From positions 1-29,632 of the forward strand of contig JBJHCA010000040.1 of NCBI GenBank assembly GCA_050485785.1: a stretch of DNA of 29,632 nt, written 5' to 3'. The stretch is from JBJHCA01 sp050485785. GTDB lineage: Bacteria > Bacteroidota > Bacteroidia > Chitinophagales > Saprospiraceae. Below, piece after piece: positions 15,471 through 24,180 of the stretch (the first letter of the stretch is position 1; each line of letters opens with the position of its first letter). Position numbers and translations under genes: made by a program. Below the pieces are notes generated by a model. The model saw only the letters and a list, made by a program, of their open reading frames with translations. It was not told the origin of the DNA and made no database searches.

Positions 15471-16889
15471 TTATGGGAAAATTCCAAGTGAAATATAGTC
15501 ATCCCCTACTTTCTTAATGGCATTCACAAATGCCGCAGTCCGCAGGTCATTTACTTTCTTATTGCGTTTCCATATCTCTCTGAACTGGTGGTAAGCAGTG
15601 ATCATGGTTTCCTCAAGGCCTGAACGAACCAGATCTATTTCATCGGCACCGCGGAGAATTTTGCGTTCCTTAGAACCCACCGGCTTACCAACCATGCGTT
15701 CAAATATACCCACCATGTTCTCATAAGTCTGCTGATTGAAACGCTTTTCCATCCGGCCAAAACGCATGTGACTCAGGTTCTTCAACCATTCAAAGTAAGA
15801 TACCGTAACACCTCCTGCATTGATATACATGTCGGGTACTACCATGATGCCCCTCTTTGACAGAATTTCATCAGCTTTGGCAGTAACCGGTCCATTGGCA
15901 GCCTCTGCAATGATCTTAGCTTTGATCTTGTCGGCATTTTCAATGGTGATCTGGTTTTCAAGAGCGGCCGGTACCAGAATATCGCATTCCAACTCCAATG
16001 CCGCTTCCCTGCTGGCCATATTAACAGCACCGGGAAAATTGAGGATTGACCCTGTTGCTTTGCGGTGTTTCGCAAGGTTCTCCACATCAATGCCTTTCTC
16101 GCTGTAAATGGCACCTTCGTACTCAGATACGGCAATGATCTTTACATCGCCTTCTACTTGAGAAATCTGGGAGGTAAAATAGCCCACATTACCAAAACCC
16201 TGTACCACCATGGTTTTGCCGGCAATGCCTTTGGTCAGCCCCAGCACTTTCATGTCTTCTTCAATGCTGCAAATCTCTCTGAGTCCGTAGAAAACACCCC
16301 GGCCGGTTGCTTCATTCCTTCCCCTAATTCCACTCTGATTAACCGGCTTACCGGTTACACAGGCTGCAGAATCAATTTCACCGTTCTTGAATGTCTGATA
16401 AGTGTCCAGTATCCATGCCATTTCGCGGGAACCGGTACCGTAATCCGGTGCCGGCACATCAATACCGGGACCAATAAAATTCTTCCGGATCAGCTCAGTG
16501 GTATACCGGCGGGTAATGCGCTGAAGCTGGCGCGTGTTGTACTGGCGGGCATCTATGCGAACACCGCCTTTGGCACCGCCAAAAGGCACATCCACAATGG
16601 CGCATTTGTAAGTCATCAGCGCAGCCAAAGCCATCACTTCGTCCTGATTTACATGTGTTGAATAGCGGATACCGCCTTTAGTAGGCAAACGGTGGTGACT
16701 GTGCTGTACCCTGTATGCTTCAATCACCTGGTACTCATTCCCAATTTTTACCGGGAAGCGCATTTGGTACACCGCGTTACACACTTTGATCTGGTTGAGC
16801 AGACCCGGTGGCAGATTGGTCAGTGCCGCCGCTTTGTCAAAATAATTCTGAACGTTTTCGTAAAAAGTCAACTCTTTAACTGCAGCCAT
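15471..16889 (-). CDS. Glu/Leu/Phe/Val family dehydrogenase, probable glutamate dehydrogenase
   Basis: 472 residues. Signatures: KGGIRYSTHVNQDEV at 71-85, the catalytic lysine Lys107 in VPFGGAKGGV, the DVPAPDYGTGSREMAW region at 144-159, and a Rossmann motif VVQGFGNVG at 228-236. These fit the hexameric class of 410-470 residue NAD(P) glutamate dehydrogenases that interconvert glutamate and 2-oxoglutarate plus ammonia. The extra C-terminal segment (about 400-472, with FGRMEKRFNQQTYENMV) is longer than in clostridial-type enzymes but, as I recall, usual in Bacteroidota. It lies 42 bases after ccmD on the same strand; no clear -7 box was seen in the gap, so read-through from the ccm genes is possible. 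A hairpin and T-run end it, and an Lrp gene follows. Coenzyme preference is not determined. Confidence 0.9.
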   Translation of the reverse strand: MAAVKELTFYENVQNYFDKAAALTNLPPGLLNQIKVCNAVYQMRFPVKIGNEYQVIEAYRVQHSHHRLPTKGGIRYSTHVNQDEVMALAALMTYKCAIVDVPFGGAKGGVRIDARQYNTRQLQRITRRYTTELIRKNFIGPGIDVPAPDYGTGSREMAWILDTYQTFKNGEIDSAACVTGKPVNQSGIRGRNEATGRGVFYGLREICSIEEDMKVLGLTKGIAGKTMVVQGFGNVGYFTSQISQVEGDVKIIAVSEYEGAIYSEKGIDVENLAKHRKATGSILNFPGAVNMASREAALELECDILVPAALENQITIENADKIKAKIIAEAANGPVTAKADEILSKRGIMVVPDMYINAGGVTVSYFEWLKNLSHMRFGRMEKRFNQQTYENMVGIFERMVGKPVGSKERKILRGADEIDLVRSGLEETMITAYHQFREIWKRNKKVNDLRTAAFVNAIKKVGDDYISLGIFP

Positions 16890-16931
16890 AATTCATTTAG
16901 GTTTAATACTGCTAATAATTTTGAAAAAGCA

Positions 16932-17138
16932 CTATTCCATCTGCTTTTCCAGATTCGAAATTCTGCGCTCAAGCATTACCAGAAACAACAGTATCCCGAT
17001 AAAGACAATAGTAATGACTCCGATCACTACCCACACCTTACCGTGGCTCTGCCATAAGCTGATTTCAGCTCCCTGAGCGAGGGCAAAGTTGACCAAAAAA
17101 ATTAACATTACCGTGCTGAAAATCCTTAATTTTCTCAT
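16932..17138 (-). CDS. ccmD: CcmD family haem-exporter small subunit
   Basis: 68 residues. It has an N-terminal hydrophobic segment (possibly a cleaved signal, ending near NFALAQG), then a single membrane helix VWVVIGVITIVFIGILLFLV and a charged tail RRISNLEKQME. This matches the short CcmD-like proteins of Bacteroidota that follow CcmC. CcmD is needed to release holo-CcmE from the CcmABC haem exporter in the inner membrane. It comes 18 bases after the CcmC/CcsA gene, supporting the call. The similarity is in layout more than sequence, as is usual for such small proteins. Confidence 0.7.
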   Translation of the reverse strand: MRKLRIFSTVMLIFLVNFALAQGAEISLWQSHGKVWVVIGVITIVFIGILLFLVMLERRISNLEKQME

Positions 17139-17156
17139 GGTTTGATCTGATTTTCC

Positions 17157-18245
17157 TCATGATTTAATATCGCCTTCAAGGCTATTTTGCCTGCTGTACA
17201 ACTTTGATGCAATAAGCGCTTTTAGAGTGTTGTATCGCGCCACAAGCGAAGCTATCCAATATCCAAGCAGCGTCATGCCAATGATTCCCGGATAAAAAAA
17301 CATCCGCATGTTATTGTCGAGATCTTCACCTCCTAAACCGGGGTTTCCTCCGGCACCGGGGTGCAAACTGTCGGCCATGCGGGGTATGATATACAGCAAG
17401 GGGATCAGCATTACGAACGCAAACAGATTGTACACCGCACCCAGCCTTCCCTGATCACCTTTGTTCTCTACCGAAGCACGCAGTATAAAATATGCCCCGT
17501 ATATCAGTAAAGCAATGGCCGTCATATTCTGCTTGATATCCCAACTCCAGTACGCACCCCAGGTATGCCTGGCCCACAGGGCTCCGGTAAGCAGACCCAG
17601 TATACCGAACAGAAAACCAACCGATGCCAGTGCTGCCGCCCGCGAATCGTGCAGTGGATTCCGGTTTAGCAGAAAACGCGTACTCTCTATGGCGCTGCCC
17701 AGCATGATAAACATCAGGGCAAACCATAGGGTAACGTGGAAATAAGTGTTGCGAATGGTTTCTGCCAGAATATTCCTGAAGGGGAATGTTATTTTTTGGG
17801 ATGGCTTTTTGTTGGGCATTGTCGCTAACCAATCGGTACCCGCAATATGTGGCGAATCTACTACATGCACCACCGACAAAGCATTGGGCAGTATACTGAA
17901 ACCTTCACCCTCCTGGTAAACCAGCATGTTTAAAAACCTAACGTTTGACCCGTCTTTCAATTGAGACGGAATGATGCCTTCTGCCCGTAAGCGGTGGTTG
18001 TCATCAATGTGTACCAGGTCTGCCTGCAATATATGCCCCAGGGTATCATACAACCACACTTCAACCTCGCCTCCGTCTAACAAGCGGGTGTTATAGGTGG
18101 TAATCCGCAGTTCAAATTGCTGACCGGTTTCGAGCCTGATGGGCTGAACATCAATGATGCCGGTAGACAAGGGAAAATACAGACCGCCGACAATCATGTA
18201 TAAAACCAACACTGCTCCGGTCATTTTCCACCATATTCCTTTCAT
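17157..18245 (-). CDS. ccmC: CcmC/CcsA family cytochrome c biogenesis protein with extra periplasmic domain
   Basis: 362 residues. The C-terminal 200 residues have the multi-pass CcmC/CcsA pattern with the tryptophan-rich haem-handling motif WGAYWSWD at 229-236 and flanking histidines His170 (NTYFHVTLWF) and His295 (DSLHPGAGG), equivalent to the haem ligands of CcmC. The first 28 residues include one membrane segment; about 30-150 form an additional, beta-rich, presumably periplasmic domain not found in the 220-250 residue CcmC proteins of proteobacteria. CcmC hands haem to the chaperone CcmE for cytochrome c maturation. Gene order ccmB, ccmC, ccmD on one strand supports the assignment; no ccmE, ccmF or ccmA is in the window. 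The start 13 bases after ccmB suggests a common transcript. Confidence 0.85.
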   Translation of the reverse strand: MKGIWWKMTGAVLVLYMIVGGLYFPLSTGIIDVQPIRLETGQQFELRITTYNTRLLDGGEVEVWLYDTLGHILQADLVHIDDNHRLRAEGIIPSQLKDGSNVRFLNMLVYQEGEGFSILPNALSVVHVVDSPHIAGTDWLATMPNKKPSQKITFPFRNILAETIRNTYFHVTLWFALMFIMLGSAIESTRFLLNRNPLHDSRAAALASVGFLFGILGLLTGALWARHTWGAYWSWDIKQNMTAIALLIYGAYFILRASVENKGDQGRLGAVYNLFAFVMLIPLLYIIPRMADSLHPGAGGNPGLGGEDLDNNMRMFFYPGIIGMTLLGYWIASLVARYNTLKALIASKLYSRQNSLEGDIKS

Positions 18246-18258
18246 GCTTCAGTAGATT

Positions 18259-18912
18259 TTAACTTCTCCATACAAAGGGAAACAACACAAGACACATAGC
18301 CAACATCAAGAGCTGTGCTCCTGCCAGTATAAACAATTCAGGCAACACTTCACGCCAGTCAACGGGAAACATGCAAGCCGCAGTGATCCTGACCACGGCC
18401 AGCAATACCGGTATAATTACAGGGAAGCCCAGCAATGCAAGCATGGATGCCTTTTGAGTAGTTCGTGCCGACAGTGCTGAAACAAAGGTGAGTGCGGTAG
18501 CCAATGCTACAGAACCCAGCAACAGCGCAATAATGAACAATGCTGTTTGTTGCACCGGGTTGCCCAAAATTACAGACAACATGGCATAAGTGATCAGGGA
18601 CAAAATAAACAGGTAAATACTGTTAAAAATGATCTTTGCGGTTACCAGCCCCTCGGGGCTGCACAAAGAGTAATAAAAAAAATACTGCCTCCCGCTTTCA
18701 CTCACAAAATTCCTGTTGGTGGCATTAATTGCTGCAAACAAGGTTATGATCCAAAACAGGGCATTCCACACGTGAGGTTCTGTCTGATGAAACACCAGAA
18801 AAGCAATAAACACAGTTGAAATGGCATACAGAAACGTCCCCCCCAAAGTGTGAAACTCTTTCACCTCACGCCGCAGATCCCTGACCAGTAAAAAGTAAAC
18901 CGATGAACCCAT
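18259..18912 (-). CDS. ccmB: Haem exporter membrane subunit CcmB
   Basis: 217 residues from the ATG at 18912. A longer frame from 18942 exists, but its first codons contain the -7 box TACCTTTG (18932-18939), so that start would lie inside the promoter and is rejected. The protein has about six membrane segments and the CcmB pattern: SVYFLLVRDLRREVKEFHTLGGTFLY at the N-terminus, then a FFYYSLCSPEGLVTAKIIFN cytosolic loop typical of the family. CcmB is the permease of the CcmAB ATPase complex that drives release of holo-CcmE. No ATPase subunit gene is next to it. Divergent from accC by 94 bases. Confidence 0.88.
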   Translation of the reverse strand: MGSSVYFLLVRDLRREVKEFHTLGGTFLYAISTVFIAFLVFHQTEPHVWNALFWIITLFAAINATNRNFVSESGRQYFFYYSLCSPEGLVTAKIIFNSIYLFILSLITYAMLSVILGNPVQQTALFIIALLLGSVALATALTFVSALSARTTQKASMLALLGFPVIIPVLLAVVRITAACMFPVDWREVLPELFILAGAQLLMLAMCLVLFPFVWRS

Positions 18913-18931
18913 ATGTGTGGTCACTAAGCTG

Positions 18932-18939
18932 CAAAGGTA
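18932..18939 (-). promoter_or_regulatory. -7 promoter box TACCTTTG for ccmB
   Basis: The plus strand reads CAAAGGTA; on the minus strand TACCTTTG is followed by CAGC. It lies 19 bases upstream of the chosen ccmB ATG and decides against the longer start. Confidence 0.65.
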
Positions 18940-18979
18940 CATAATGCAGAGCGATTATGTGAAATGAAGCGATTCAATG

Positions 18980-18987
18980 TATCTTCG
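18980..18987 (+). promoter_or_regulatory. -7 promoter box TATCTTCG for accC
   Basis: A one-base variant of TAnnTTTG followed by CAGC, as at the ccmB box. It lies 19 bases before the ATG at 19007 and overlaps the codons of a longer alternative start at 18977, which is therefore unlikely. Confidence 0.5.
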
Positions 18988-19006
18988 CAGCAAACGAGTT
19001 TCGGCC

Positions 19007-20488
19007 ATGAAGAAAATTCTTATCGCTAACCGGGGCGAAATTGCCTGCCGTATTATCAGTACCGCACAAAAAATGGGGATTAAATCGGTTGCAGTCTATT
19101 CCGATGTAGACCGCAATGCTCCCCATGTGCTTATGGCGGATGAAGCCTGTGCCCTGGAAGGATTAAGCAGTGCGGAAACTTACCTCGACATGGAAAAGAT
19201 TCTGGCTGCAGCTAAAAAACACGGTGCTGAAGGTATACACCCGGGGTACGGATTTTTAAGCGAGAACGCAATTTTTGCGGCAAAGGTCAAGGAACATGGG
19301 CTCATTTTTATAGGTCCCGAGCCTCATGCCATTGAAGTGATGGGCAGTAAATTGGCGGCCAAGGAAACGGTAAAACAATATGATATTCCTCTGGTGCCGG
19401 GCACAGATTTCGCCATTGACAATGTGAACGAGGCCATAGCCATTGCCGGTGAGGTGGGCTTGCCGGTGTTGATCAAGGCTTCGGCAGGCGGTGGAGGTAA
19501 AGGCATGCGGATAGTACACACACCGGAAGCCATGGAAGAAGAACTGATGGGCGCCATGCGGGAGGCCAATGCTGCTTTTGGCGACGGTGCGGTTTTTATC
19601 GAAAAGTACATTGCATCGCCCCGGCACATTGAGTTTCAGATACTTGCCGATAAGCACGGCAATATCATTCATCTGTTCGAACGCGAATGCAGTATTCAGC
19701 GGCGACATCAGAAAATAGTGGAAGAAGCCCCCGCCACCAGAATGAGTGAAGAATTGCGAAGCGAAATGGGCCGGTGCGCCGTAGATGTGGCACGTTCATG
19801 TGGCTATGTGGGGGCCGGAACTGTGGAGTTTCTTGCCGATGACAGTGGACATTTCTACTTTCTCGAAATGAATACGCGATTACAGGTGGAGCATCCGGTA
19901 ACAGAGTGCATTACCGGCATAGATCTGGTTGAACAGCAAATAAGAATTGCCCGTGGAGAAGCATTGAGCATCCGACAGGAAGACCTCAGCATCAATGGCC
20001 ATGCTATTGAACTGAGGGTTTATGCCGAAAATGCCTGGGATAACTTTATACCGTCCACGGGAAAGCTTTTGCGGTACAGGAAGCCTCAGGGTGAAGGTAT
20101 TAGGGTAGATGACGGCGTTATGGAGGGCGGCGAAGTATCGGTTTATTACGATCCGATGTTGTCTAAGCTCATAACTTTTGCTACTACCCGCGATGAAGCT
20201 ATTGTACTGATGAAAAATGCCATTGCGCAATACGACATCCGGGGCATTGAGTCAACACTGGCGTTCGGGCAGTTTGTTATGGATCACCCTGCATACAGAG
20301 ATGGCAACTTTGATACGCATTTTGTTGCCAATTACTTTACTGAAGAAGCGCGAAACACCTGGGAAGCTGATATGGCTGAAGCTGCAGCAGCATTTTCTGT
20401 ATGGCATTTGCGCAAGGACAAAAAAAACCTTCATCCGGCTTTTGTAAACCCGCAAAAGTCAAACTGGAAACACCGGCCAGGCAACTGA
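19007..20488 (+). CDS. accC: Biotin carboxylase (acyl-CoA carboxylase subunit)
   Basis: 493 residues. Clear biotin carboxylase: N-terminal KKILIANRGEIACRI, HPGYGFLSENA, the glycine-rich ATP loop IKASAGGGGKGMRIV, RHIEFQILAD, the RECSIQRRHQKIVEEAP segment, and the catalytic EMNTRLQVEHPVTE, then the C-terminal PSTGKLLRYRKP. It carboxylates the biotin of a carrier protein using ATP and bicarbonate, feeding acetyl-CoA or propionyl-CoA carboxylase. About 45 residues follow the normal domain and contain no biotinylation lysine motif. No carrier or carboxyltransferase gene is adjacent, so the partner lies elsewhere. The frame opens at 18977, but the family N-terminus and the promoter position favour 19007. 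Confidence 0.92.
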   Translation: MKKILIANRGEIACRIISTAQKMGIKSVAVYSDVDRNAPHVLMADEACALEGLSSAETYLDMEKILAAAKKHGAEGIHPGYGFLSENAIFAAKVKEHGLIFIGPEPHAIEVMGSKLAAKETVKQYDIPLVPGTDFAIDNVNEAIAIAGEVGLPVLIKASAGGGGKGMRIVHTPEAMEEELMGAMREANAAFGDGAVFIEKYIASPRHIEFQILADKHGNIIHLFERECSIQRRHQKIVEEAPATRMSEELRSEMGRCAVDVARSCGYVGAGTVEFLADDSGHFYFLEMNTRLQVEHPVTECITGIDLVEQQIRIARGEALSIRQEDLSINGHAIELRVYAENAWDNFIPSTGKLLRYRKPQGEGIRVDDGVMEGGEVSVYYDPMLSKLITFATTRDEAIVLMKNAIAQYDIRGIESTLAFGQFVMDHPAYRDGNFDTHFVANYFTEEARNTWEADMAEAAAAFSVWHLRKDKKNLHPAFVNPQKSNWKHRPGN

Positions 20489-20499
20489 TCGGGTTTCAT

Positions 20500-21174
20500 T
20501 CAGGCGCTTAGTATTCCCTTTTCGAACTGCTTCATCCGGGTTATAGTTTTTATGGGATCGGCAGCCCTGAACACACTGCTGCCTGCCACTAACACATCGG
20601 CTCCGGCATGGAGCAATGGTGCCATATTCTGTTCACCTACCCCGCCATCAATTTCGATCAAAGCAGGGCTGTTCCGCTCTTCTATCATTTGCCGTAGTCT
20701 TTTGACTTTGTCCAGGGTGCGGTAAATGAACTTTTGACCGCCAAACCCGGGATTTACCGACATCAGGCAAACCAGATCCAGATCCTCGATAACATCGTTA
20801 AGGGAATCCACCGGTGTATGGGGGTTAAGAGCCACCCCTGCCAGTGCGCCCAGGCTTTTGATATAGTCAATTGTGCGGTGCAGATGTGTGCAAGCTTCGA
20901 TATGTATGGTCAGTGTGTAAGCCCCTAAATCGCGAAATAACGACAGGTACTTTTCAGGTTCCACGATCATCAGGTGTACATCAAGGGGTTTGGTGCTGTG
21001 TTTTTGCACAGCTTCCATCACCGGTGTACCAAAACTGATATTGGGTACAAAGCGCCCGTCCATGATATCGATATGAAGCCAGTCTGCTTCAGACTCATTG
21101 ATTAGCTTAACATCCCTTTCGAGATTTCCAAAATCTGCTGCCAAAAGCGATGGGGCAATCAGGTGACCGGACAT
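20500..21174 (-). CDS. rpe: Ribulose-phosphate 3-epimerase
   Basis: 224 residues from the ATG at 21174; a TTG two codons upstream is a weaker option. The TIM-barrel enzyme interconverts ribulose 5-phosphate and xylulose 5-phosphate in the pentose phosphate pathway. Visible signatures: APSLLAADFGNL, the metal site HIDIMDG at 34-40, FVPNISFG, the second metal ligand His67 in PLDVHLMI, MSVNPGFGGQKFI with the flexible loop, and EIDGGV. It ends 11 bases from the convergent accC stop. The upstream coiled-coil gene ends about 25 bases before it; a box with one mismatch (AATCTTTG) in the gap may give it its own promoter. Confidence 0.94.
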   Translation of the reverse strand: MSGHLIAPSLLAADFGNLERDVKLINESEADWLHIDIMDGRFVPNISFGTPVMEAVQKHSTKPLDVHLMIVEPEKYLSLFRDLGAYTLTIHIEACTHLHRTIDYIKSLGALAGVALNPHTPVDSLNDVIEDLDLVCLMSVNPGFGGQKFIYRTLDKVKRLRQMIEERNSPALIEIDGGVGEQNMAPLLHAGADVLVAGSSVFRAADPIKTITRMKQFEKGILSA

Positions 21175-21191
21175 GTTCAATTAATTTGTGG

Positions 21192-21199
21192 CAAAGATT
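21192..21199 (-). promoter_or_regulatory. Possible -7 promoter box AATCTTTG for rpe
   Basis: Plus strand CAAAGATT. One mismatch to TAnnTTTG, followed by CC, 17 bases upstream of the rpe ATG and between rpe and the preceding gene. Confidence 0.35.
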
Positions 21200-21204
21200 G
21201 AAAT

Positions 21205-24180
21205 TTATTGCTCGCCGGACAAGGTTCCTCGTTCCCTTTTCAGTTTCCTGATCTGCTCTTCCAGCTCTCTGATTTCATTTTGTAAGCGCTGCTTTTCATT
21301 CACATAACCGGTACGGGTAGCTTCTAGCTGCTCTTTTTGAAAATCCACATCGCGTTTAATACGCTCCAGCTCATAGTTGGCATTGTCGCGATAGCGTTCA
21401 ATTTCTGCATCGGCAATTTGTTTTTGCCGTTGTTTTTCTTCTTCAATACGCTGTTTTTCGCGGGCAAATTCTTCCTGCATTTTTTCCCTCTCTGCCTGTA
21501 ATTCCGCCTGTGCCATTTCCTTTTGACGATTAATGTCGGACTGCAACAATGACAGAGTGGAATCAGCCTGGATTCTGGCTCTTTCAATCCTGTCCCTGTT
21601 CATTTGCTCTTGCTGAGTCAGCTCCATCTCTAATCGTTCCCGTTCTCTGTTGGCCAGAGTCCGTTGGGTTTCAATTTCCTCCATGGCAGACTCTTTACTA
21701 TTGGCAATATCGCGGGCATGCTTTTCCCTGAGTTCGAGTAATTCAATATTCAGGATATCTCTTTGTTCCAGGTGCTCCAGCCTGATCTTCTCCAGCTCTT
21801 TTGCTGCTTCCTGTCTGGCTTTAGCAATTCCTTCCTGCTCATATTGCCGGGCTTCGGCAATTCCGGTCCTCATTTGCCGGGTAGCCTCAGCAAGCTCATC
21901 AGCCAACTCCTGCCTGGCTGCTGCTGCATTTTCTCTGGCTGTGGCAATTTCTCTGGCTGCACTTTCACGTGCAGCAGATACATTCATAGCCAGTTCCCGT
22001 TGAATGGCTGCTTGCTCTTCTGCTGCTTTTCTACGCGCCTGTTCAATCTCTTCTTCTATCTCAGCAGACCTTCGTGCGCTGTTTTCCCGCATTTCAAGAA
22101 TCCTGGCAGCCAGTTCCTCCCGGGTTTGCTGCATTTCTTCCTGAGTGGCTCTGGTTCGGGTTTGTTCCTCTTCCCGTATAGTTCTTAGGCGTTGCTCCAG
22201 GTCGGAGTGAATAGTCTGGATCCTTGTTTGCGCTTCAGTGGTGGCATTACGGATGCTCAACTGATATTCAGTTTCTGCCTGTTCCGCGCGGTTGCGTGCC
22301 TCTTCAACCCTCCTGGCCGATTCAGTCTGTGCTCTTTGTACGGCTTCAGCGGCATTTTTGCGTGCCATGGCTACTTCAGCAGCAAGATTATCAACAGCTT
22401 CCTGCTTTCGCAACTCAGTTTCCCGCACTACTTTTTGAAGCTCACTTTGTACTTCTTCAATTCTGTTTCGCGCATTGTCCCTGGCCAGCTTAACTTCCTC
22501 GGCTATTCTCTGCTTCTCGGCTTCAGCCTGGCGACGGGCTTGCTGTATTTCAAGTTGTTCGCGCTCCCTGACCTCTGCTATGGCAGAAGCGGCTATCTGA
22601 CGAGCTTCCCCTACTTTGGCTCCTTCTTCCTGCCTGATTTGAGCGATGATCTCTTCTGATTTTCTTCTTTCCTCTGCCACTACTTTTCGGGCAGCCTCGA
22701 TTTCCTCTACAGCCCGTTGCCTGGATTCTGCTACTTCCAATGCGAGTTTTTCCCTTTCACGGGCCCCCTGCTCCCTGATCTGAGCAATGGCCGAACTTTC
22801 TTCCTGCTCAGCCTGGGCTTTCATTTCCGCTACTCTGCGCCTTGTTTCTGCCAGTTCAAGAGCAATGCGCTCCCTTTCAAGAACCGCAGCCTCTCTGGCC
22901 TTGGCCACTTCTTCGGCGGCACCTTCCTGAGCTAACAGCACCTGCTGGGCAGCCTGTGCCCTGGCCATTTGTACATCAGATACAGATACAGTTCGTTCTT
23001 CCTTAGCTCTTTCCCGGGCTTCAGCAACGGTTGCAAGGGCTTCGCGCCGTATTTTTTCTATTTCTTCCTGTGAATTTCTGCGGGCTTCTGCCACTTCACG
23101 GGCATAGTTCTCCTTGCTCTCGTCCAGTACTTTTCTGATTTGCTGCAATTCCCGCAATGAACTTTCCCTGGCTTGCTGCACCTCTGTGGCAGATTGCTCG
23201 CGTGCCGACTGAATCTCCTGCTGAGCTCTGACTCTTGCCTCGCGAACCTCTGCCATGGAGCGCTCAATCTCTGCCCCTGCCCGCTCACGGGTCGAAACCA
23301 CTTCTCTGACACTTTCTTCCCTGGCTTTTCTGATTTCTTCCTGAGCCGTTTGGCGGGCTTCCTGCACTTCTCTGGCAAACTGTGCCTTCATGGAGGCAGC
23401 ATATTCCCGTGATTGCGCCACTTCCACCTCAATTTCAGCAATAATCTTTCTGGCCCTTGACTTTTCAGCTTCAATTTCATCGCGAAGCCGCTGACGGGTT
23501 TGCCTGAGCTCTGCTTCCAGATTGCGGACTTCCGGATCATCGGCTGCCGAAGCTCCCGGCTGCCTTGGTGTTGGTGAAGGGCGTGGCTGCGTTAATACGC
23601 CCGGCGATTGCTGAGCTACTCGAACTTCGGAATCGACCGGAAAATCTCTGGCTCTGTCCCTGTCAAGTGCAGCCAGAAAACACACTGCGACATTGCTGAG
23701 TTCCTGCCTTCTGTTTTCAAGTACGTTAAACTTGCGCAGATGATTATTGGCAGAACTCAGAATGTAAATAGATTCAATGGTTGAACTGGCAATCCACTGC
23801 ATGGATTCCAGGTCCATCTGTACTGCATTACTGCTTAATGGCCGGCCGGCAGTCTGCGTTACTGAACCCAGTTCAAAAAACGGGAATCTTCTTCGAGTTC
23901 TGTTATCATCCAAAAGAAAAATTTCATCCCCCTGGTTGAGCTCTACTCCACCCAATGAATGGAGAACGGCCGTTACACCTCCGGTGCCGTGTCTGAATTC
24001 AATATCGTACTGATAGCCTCCACGGATAACCAGTGTAATCTGGCGGGTTCTGAGTGATTGAACGCCGGCAATCATAACGTCTTCCCTGATTTCCTGTGCA
24101 CAGGCCTGACTATATACATGCTCAGGAATGAACCCATACAACAGAAAAAGCAGTACGAACTTGAACAGTATTGTTCTCAT
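21205..24180 (-). CDS. Large secreted coiled-coil protein with 11-residue periodicity
   Basis: 991 residues; I do not recognise a named family. Residues 1-24 are a signal peptide (RTILFKFVLLFLLYGF, cleavage near HVYS), so the protein is periplasmic or surface exposed. About 25-175 form a small globular, beta-rich domain with SLRTRQITLVIRGGYQYDIEF and FFELGSVTQTAGRPL. A Pro-rich linker (about 190-212) follows. From about 215 to 985 the chain is an almost unbroken charged helix of Ala, Glu, Arg, Gln with an 11-residue beat, for example AREQSATEVQQ followed by ARESSLRELQQ, which points to a hendecad (right-handed or straight) coiled coil. Fully helical, this part would be near 110 nm long. There is no obvious outer membrane anchor at the C-terminus (RGTLSGEQ). 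A structural or tethering role is a guess. Confidence 0.75.
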   Translation of the reverse strand: MRTILFKFVLLFLLYGFIPEHVYSQACAQEIREDVMIAGVQSLRTRQITLVIRGGYQYDIEFRHGTGGVTAVLHSLGGVELNQGDEIFLLDDNRTRRRFPFFELGSVTQTAGRPLSSNAVQMDLESMQWIASSTIESIYILSSANNHLRKFNVLENRRQELSNVAVCFLAALDRDRARDFPVDSEVRVAQQSPGVLTQPRPSPTPRQPGASAADDPEVRNLEAELRQTRQRLRDEIEAEKSRARKIIAEIEVEVAQSREYAASMKAQFAREVQEARQTAQEEIRKAREESVREVVSTRERAGAEIERSMAEVREARVRAQQEIQSAREQSATEVQQARESSLRELQQIRKVLDESKENYAREVAEARRNSQEEIEKIRREALATVAEARERAKEERTVSVSDVQMARAQAAQQVLLAQEGAAEEVAKAREAAVLERERIALELAETRRRVAEMKAQAEQEESSAIAQIREQGAREREKLALEVAESRQRAVEEIEAARKVVAEERRKSEEIIAQIRQEEGAKVGEARQIAASAIAEVREREQLEIQQARRQAEAEKQRIAEEVKLARDNARNRIEEVQSELQKVVRETELRKQEAVDNLAAEVAMARKNAAEAVQRAQTESARRVEEARNRAEQAETEYQLSIRNATTEAQTRIQTIHSDLEQRLRTIREEEQTRTRATQEEMQQTREELAARILEMRENSARRSAEIEEEIEQARRKAAEEQAAIQRELAMNVSAARESAAREIATARENAAAARQELADELAEATRQMRTGIAEARQYEQEGIAKARQEAAKELEKIRLEHLEQRDILNIELLELREKHARDIANSKESAMEEIETQRTLANRERERLEMELTQQEQMNRDRIERARIQADSTLSLLQSDINRQKEMAQAELQAEREKMQEEFAREKQRIEEEKQRQKQIADAEIERYRDNANYELERIKRDVDFQKEQLEATRTGYVNEKQRLQNEIRELEEQIRKLKRERGTLSGEQ

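Noticed and set aside
18913..18942. Longer N-terminus for CcmB starting at 18942
   Set aside because: Those codons contain the -7 promoter box, and the family normally starts close to the YFLLVRDL segment.
18977..19006. Longer N-terminus for biotin carboxylase starting at 18977
   Set aside because: The family starts at KKILIANRGEIA, and the extra codons overlap a promoter box.
22192..22659. Plus-strand open frames opposite the coiled-coil gene, rich in Phe, Leu and Ser
   Set aside because: They are the mirror of Glu/Arg/Ala-rich codons of the real gene; hydrophobic runs here are an artefact of base composition, not membrane segments.
22000..24000. A tandem DNA repeat array in the coiled-coil gene
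   Set aside because: The repeats are at protein level; codons vary between units, so there is no exact DNA array or CRISPR-like structure.
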